Shown piece by piece: positions 60,796 to 64,000 of a DNA stretch of 64,000 nucleotides. The stretch's first letter is position 1; each line of letters starts with the position of its first letter. Where the stretch lies: contig JANQPB010000006.1 in the NCBI GenBank assembly GCA_028285495.1, positions 1 through 64,000 of the forward strand, read 5' to 3'. Source of the DNA: Acidimicrobiales bacterium. GTDB lineage: Bacteria; Actinomycetota; Acidimicrobiia; Acidimicrobiales; SZUA-35. The position numbers and the translations under genes were made by a program. The notes under the pieces are model-generated. The model was given only the letters and a program-made list of their open reading frames with translations, searched no databases and had not been told where the DNA came from.

Positions 60796-62828
60796 CCGGT
60801 CTCGGCGAGCCCGTCGGCCGGCCCTTCACCTCGCTGCTGGTCGCCAACCGGGGTGAGATCGCCAGGCGGGTGTTCCGAACGGCCCGCTCGATGGGCCTGG
60901 CCACCGTCGCCGTGTTCGTCGACGCCGACGCGGACGCCCCGTTCGTCGCCGAGGCGGATCAGGCGATCCGGATCACCTCCTACCTCGACGGCGAGGCCGT
61001 CATCGGCGCTGCGGCGACAGCCGGGGCCGGGGCCGTGCATCCCGGCTACGGCTTCCTGGCCGAGAACGCCGGGTTCGCAGCCGCCGTCGAGGCGGCCGGG
61101 CTGGCCTGGGTCGGGCCGCCGCCCGCGGCCATCGAGTCGATGGGCGACAAGATCCGGGCCAAGGAGCTCGCCGTTGCCGCCGGCGTGCCGGTGCTGCCCT
61201 CGACCGACGACCCGAGCGGATTCGCCGACATCGGCTACCCGCTCCTGATCAAGGCCGCTGCCGGGGGTGGGGGAAAGGGCATGCGGATCGTGCATGCCGC
61301 CGACGAGCTCGACGAGGCGATCGCCTCGGCCGGCCGGGAGGCGGCCAGCGGCTTCGGCGACGACCGGGTCTTCGCCGAGCGCTACGTCACCCGGGCCCGG
61401 CACGTCGAGATCCAGATCATGGGCGACGCAAACGGGGCCGTCGCCCACCTGGGCGAGCGCGAGTGCTCGATCCAGCGACGGCACCAGAAGGTCGTCGAGG
61501 AGGCGCCGTCGCCGTTCGTCGACGCGGACCTGCGGGCGGCGATGGGCCGGGCGGCGGTCGAGCTCGCCGGCTCGCTCGGCTACCGGTCGGCCGGCACCGT
61601 CGAGTTCCTGGTCGACGACGAGACCGGCGAGTTCTTCTTCCTCGAGGTCAACACCCGGCTGCAGGTCGAGCACCCGGTCACCGAGGAGATCACCGGGCGC
61701 GACCTGGTCCGCGATCAGCTCCTCGTCGCCATGGACCGCCCGATCGATCCCATCGACGAGGGGGCGGCCGCCGACGGCCACGCCATCGAGGTCCGGCTCT
61801 ACGCCGAGGACCCGGCCAACGACTACCTGCCGTCGACCGGGACCGTCGCCGCCTTCCGGCCGGCCGACGAGCCAGCGCTGCGGTGGGACACCGGGGTCGA
61901 GGAGGGCTCGCTCATCGGCGTCGACTTCGACCCGATGATCGCCAAGGTCGTGGCCAGGGGACCGACCCGGGCCGAGGCCGCCGGCCGCCTGGCCCTCGGC
62001 CTGGAGCGCCTCCATCTCGGCGGCGCCGACGGGCTGGTCACCAATCGGGACTTCCTCGTCCGCGTGCTGCGCCATCCGGCGTTCCTCGCCGGCGACACCA
62101 CCACCGACTTCCTCGATCGGTTCGGGGCGGAGGTCGACGGCGCGACGACGGGCCCCGCCCCCGACGCCACCGAGACGGTCGGCGCCGGGCCTGCGGCCGA
62201 TCCAGAGGATCGCTTCCTCGCCCTCGCCGCCGCTATGTGGCTGCAGGGGGCCAACCGGGCCGAGGCCGACGTGCTCGTCACGGTCCCGAGCGGGTTCCTG
62301 GTCGGTCGGCTCCCACCCGAGCGGATCGAGCTCGACGACGGCGAGCGGGTCCAGTCCGTGCACTACCGCGGCCGGCGCGACGGCAGCTTCGCCATCGGTC
62401 CGACCGGCGACGGCGGGCGGGCGCTGGTCCACCGATGGTGGCCCGGCGGACTCGACCTCGAGCTCGATGGCCGTCGAGCGGAGCTGGCGGTGACCCGCAG
62501 CTCGCCGGAGCGGTTGCACGTCACCGGGCTCGGACGCGGCCGCGACTACGACCTGGTGCCCCGATTCGCTCCTCCCGAGCTCGAGCAGCCGGGCGGCGCG
62601 GTGGCGGCACCGATGCCCGGCCGGGTGCTCGAGATCCGGGTCGAGGTCGGCCAGGTCGTGCTGGCCGGGCAGGTGGTCGCGGTCCTCGAGGCCATGAAGA
62701 TGGAGAACCACCTCTCCGCGGCCGAGGACGGTACGGTGAGCGAGATCCGGGTGGCGGCCGGCGACCAGGTCGAGAAGGACACGCTGCTCCTGGTCATCGA
62801 AGCGAGCGACGATCCCGCCGGGAGCTGA
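60792..62828 (+). CDS. Acyl-CoA carboxylase, biotin carboxylase + BCCP (alpha) subunit
   Basis: A 678-residue subunit. [18 protein letters not shown] (about 14-31) starts the biotin carboxylase; [14 protein letters not shown] is the ATP-grasp glycine-rich loop, [20 protein letters not shown] and [16 protein letters not shown] the catalytic core. A BT-like middle follows (about 450-590), then the biotin domain with [10 protein letters not shown], whose Lys636 carries biotin. It carboxylates biotin with ATP and bicarbonate for the beta subunit. GTG start overlaps the beta gene by 4 bases. Confidence 0.95.
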   Translation: MTGLGEPVGRPFTSLLVANRGEIARRVFRTARSMGLATVAVFVDADADAPFVAEADQAIRITSYLDGEAVIGAAATAGAGAVHPGYGFLAENAGFAAAVEAAGLAWVGPPPAAIESMGDKIRAKELAVAAGVPVLPSTDDPSGFADIGYPLLIKAAAGGGGKGMRIVHAADELDEAIASAGREAASGFGDDRVFAERYVTRARHVEIQIMGDANGAVAHLGERECSIQRRHQKVVEEAPSPFVDADLRAAMGRAAVELAGSLGYRSAGTVEFLVDDETGEFFFLEVNTRLQVEHPVTEEITGRDLVRDQLLVAMDRPIDPIDEGAAADGHAIEVRLYAEDPANDYLPSTGTVAAFRPADEPALRWDTGVEEGSLIGVDFDPMIAKVVARGPTRAEAAGRLALGLERLHLGGADGLVTNRDFLVRVLRHPAFLAGDTTTDFLDRFGAEVDGATTGPAPDATETVGAGPAADPEDRFLALAAAMWLQGANRAEADVLVTVPSGFLVGRLPPERIELDDGERVQSVHYRGRRDGSFAIGPTGDGGRALVHRWWPGGLDLELDGRRAELAVTRSSPERLHVTGLGRGRDYDLVPRFAPPELEQPGGAVAAPMPGRVLEIRVEVGQVVLAGQVVAVLEAMKMENHLSAAEDGTVSEIRVAAGDQVEKDTLLLVIEASDDPAGS

Positions 62829-62833
62829 GGAAC

Positions 62834-64000
62834 ATGGCCGACACCCTGATGGACGACCTCCCCGCCATCGAGGACCTCGAGCGCCGGGCGAAGCGTCGCA
62901 TCCCCCACTTCGCTTGGGAGTACCTGGCGTCGGGGACCGGAGCCGACCAGGCGGTCAAGCGCAATCTCGACGGGCTCGGTCGGGTCGAGCTCGTTCCCCA
63001 ACTGCTGAAGGGTCCGCTCGAACCGGACGTCGGCGCCGAGCTGTTCGGCATCCGCTACGACGCCCCGATCGGCATCGCCCCCGTCGGCCTCACCGGGCTG
63101 ATCTGGCCGGGCGCCGACGAGGCGCTGGCCCGGACGGCGGCCGCCAAGCGCATCCCGTACACGCTCAGCACGGTGGCGACCGAGGCCCCGGAGGTGGCCG
63201 GACCGAACGCCGATGGCATGGGCTGGTTCCAGCTCTACCCGCCGCGGGACCCGGCCATCCGAGCCGACCTGCTCGAGCGGGTCGAGGCCAGCGGCTTCAC
63301 CGCGCTGGTGGTCACCGCCGACGTGCCGGCCCCGAGCCGCCGCGAGCGCCAGCGCAAGGCCAGGGTCCGAGTGCCGCCGGTGATCGGCCCGACGCTGGTG
63401 GCCCAGGCCGCGATCCACCCGGCGTGGAGCCTCGGTGTGCTCCGCCATGGGATGCCCCGGTTCCGGGGGTTGGAGAAGTACATCGACGCGGCCACGATGC
63501 GGGCCACCGCCGGCTTCGTCGGCGCCAACCTCGGGGGCACGCTCGGCTGGGACTACCTGGCCGAGGTGCGGGGGCTGTGGGACGGACCGCTGGTGGTCAA
63601 GGGGATCGTCGACGTCGACGACGCCGTCCGCTGTGTCGAGATCGGGGCCGACGCCGTGCAGGTCTCGAACCATGGCGGTCGCCAGCTCGACGCCGTTCCT
63701 GCCGCCATCGACCGGCTGGCCCCGATCGTCGACCGCATCGGCGGCGAGGCCAAGGTCCTGTTCGACTCGGGGGTCCGGTCGGGGCTCGACGTGGCCAGGG
63801 CCATCGCCCTCGGCGCCGACTTCGTGTTCTGCGGTCGGGCCTTCATGTTCGGCCTCGGCGCCCTGGGGCCCGCTGGGCCCGGCCATGCGTACGAGATCCT
63901 CAAGGAGGGTCTGGTCAACACGATGGCGCAGTGCGGTTGCGCCACCCTCGGCGAGCTGCCGACCCGACTCGGGTCGCCGGCGCCGGCCGCCGCCAGCTGA
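62834..64000 (+). CDS. FMN-dependent alpha-hydroxyacid dehydrogenase/oxidase
   Basis: A 388-residue TIM-barrel flavoprotein, complete, its TGA being the last three bases of the window. [22 protein letters not shown] starts the barrel; [37 protein letters not shown] hold [15 protein letters not shown] carries the catalytic His and Arg, and [22 protein letters not shown] the phosphate loop. It oxidises L-2-hydroxyacids (lactate, mandelate, glycolate) to 2-oxoacids. It starts 5 bases after the carboxylase alpha gene and shares its operon. Confidence 0.92.
   Translation: MADTLMDDLPAIEDLERRAKRRIPHFAWEYLASGTGADQAVKRNLDGLGRVELVPQLLKGPLEPDVGAELFGIRYDAPIGIAPVGLTGLIWPGADEALARTAAAKRIPYTLSTVATEAPEVAGPNADGMGWFQLYPPRDPAIRADLLERVEASGFTALVVTADVPAPSRRERQRKARVRVPPVIGPTLVAQAAIHPAWSLGVLRHGMPRFRGLEKYIDAATMRATAGFVGANLGGTLGWDYLAEVRGLWDGPLVVKGIVDVDDAVRCVEIGADAVQVSNHGGRQLDAVPAAIDRLAPIVDRIGGEAKVLFDSGVRSGLDVARAIALGADFVFCGRAFMFGLGALGPAGPGHAYEILKEGLVNTMAQCGCATLGELPTRLGSPAPAAAS

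Overview
The window looks like a chromosomal segment from a high-GC, free-living actinobacterium, most probably of the class Acidimicrobiia (Ilumatobacter-like). The evidence is very high GC at third codon positions, frequent GTG starts, 4-base start/stop overlaps, recurrent TANNNT boxes placed 6 to 10 bases before start codons (leaderless transcripts), and a gene content dominated by oxidative catabolism. No rRNA, tRNA, CRISPR array, phage or intact insertion sequence was seen. Assignment to a taxon is inference.

Layout. 0.1-5 kb: a NYN/PIN nuclease-like protein, a CMD protein, a PLP lyase, a VOC protein, two SDRs and a small P-loop kinase. 5-9 kb: an amidohydrolase, a broken isocitrate/isopropylmalate dehydrogenase remnant, a DisA_N (diadenylate cyclase-like) protein and a D-2-hydroxyacid dehydrogenase. 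9-21 kb: two cytochromes P450, a TauD-type dioxygenase, the NAD regulator NrtR next to nadA with two tandem palindromes between them, an MFS carrier, an acyl-CoA dehydrogenase overlapping a Baeyer-Villiger-type flavoprotein, and a small-molecule kinase. 21-34 kb: SnoaL, esterase, PhyH, the hydantoinase/oxoprolinase pair hyuA-hyuB, a halohydrin-dehalogenase-like protein (Ser-Tyr-Arg triad), a lipoprotein, and an 875-residue fusion of a flavin monooxygenase with an esterase. 34-43 kb: VOC, TerC, thioesterase, amidohydrolase, nitronate monooxygenase, TauD, FAH, MFS and a limonene-monooxygenase-like flavoprotein.

43.4-45 kb is the most unusual region. A SAM-dependent methyltransferase is interrupted by one in-frame TGA (44234-44236), after which the same frame continues for 56 codons of family-like sequence. 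A hairpin fitting the bacterial SECIS pattern follows the TGA directly. I read it as a probable selenoprotein. It has a nested inverted-repeat leader and is followed by a DsrE-family protein.

46.6-54.2 kb is a methylated-amine (glycine betaine-type) catabolic cluster: a dimethylglycine/sarcosine dehydrogenase-like protein, a Rieske demethylase, an IclR regulator with palindromic operator candidates, a DAO-family oxidase and a non-pyrrolysine MttB homologue with a tiny overlapping leader ORF. 54-64 kb: VOC, an HD-GYP protein carrying a Thr-rich probably exported tail, GNAT, a double-hotdog protein, DUF1330, a biotin-dependent acyl-CoA carboxylase (beta and alpha subunits overlapping) and an FMN hydroxyacid dehydrogenase ending at the window edge. 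Overall the genes suggest a heterotroph degrading alkyl/cyclic ketones, terpenes or steroids, branched acyl-CoAs, hydantoins and methylated amines. No gap between genes exceeds 300 bases.
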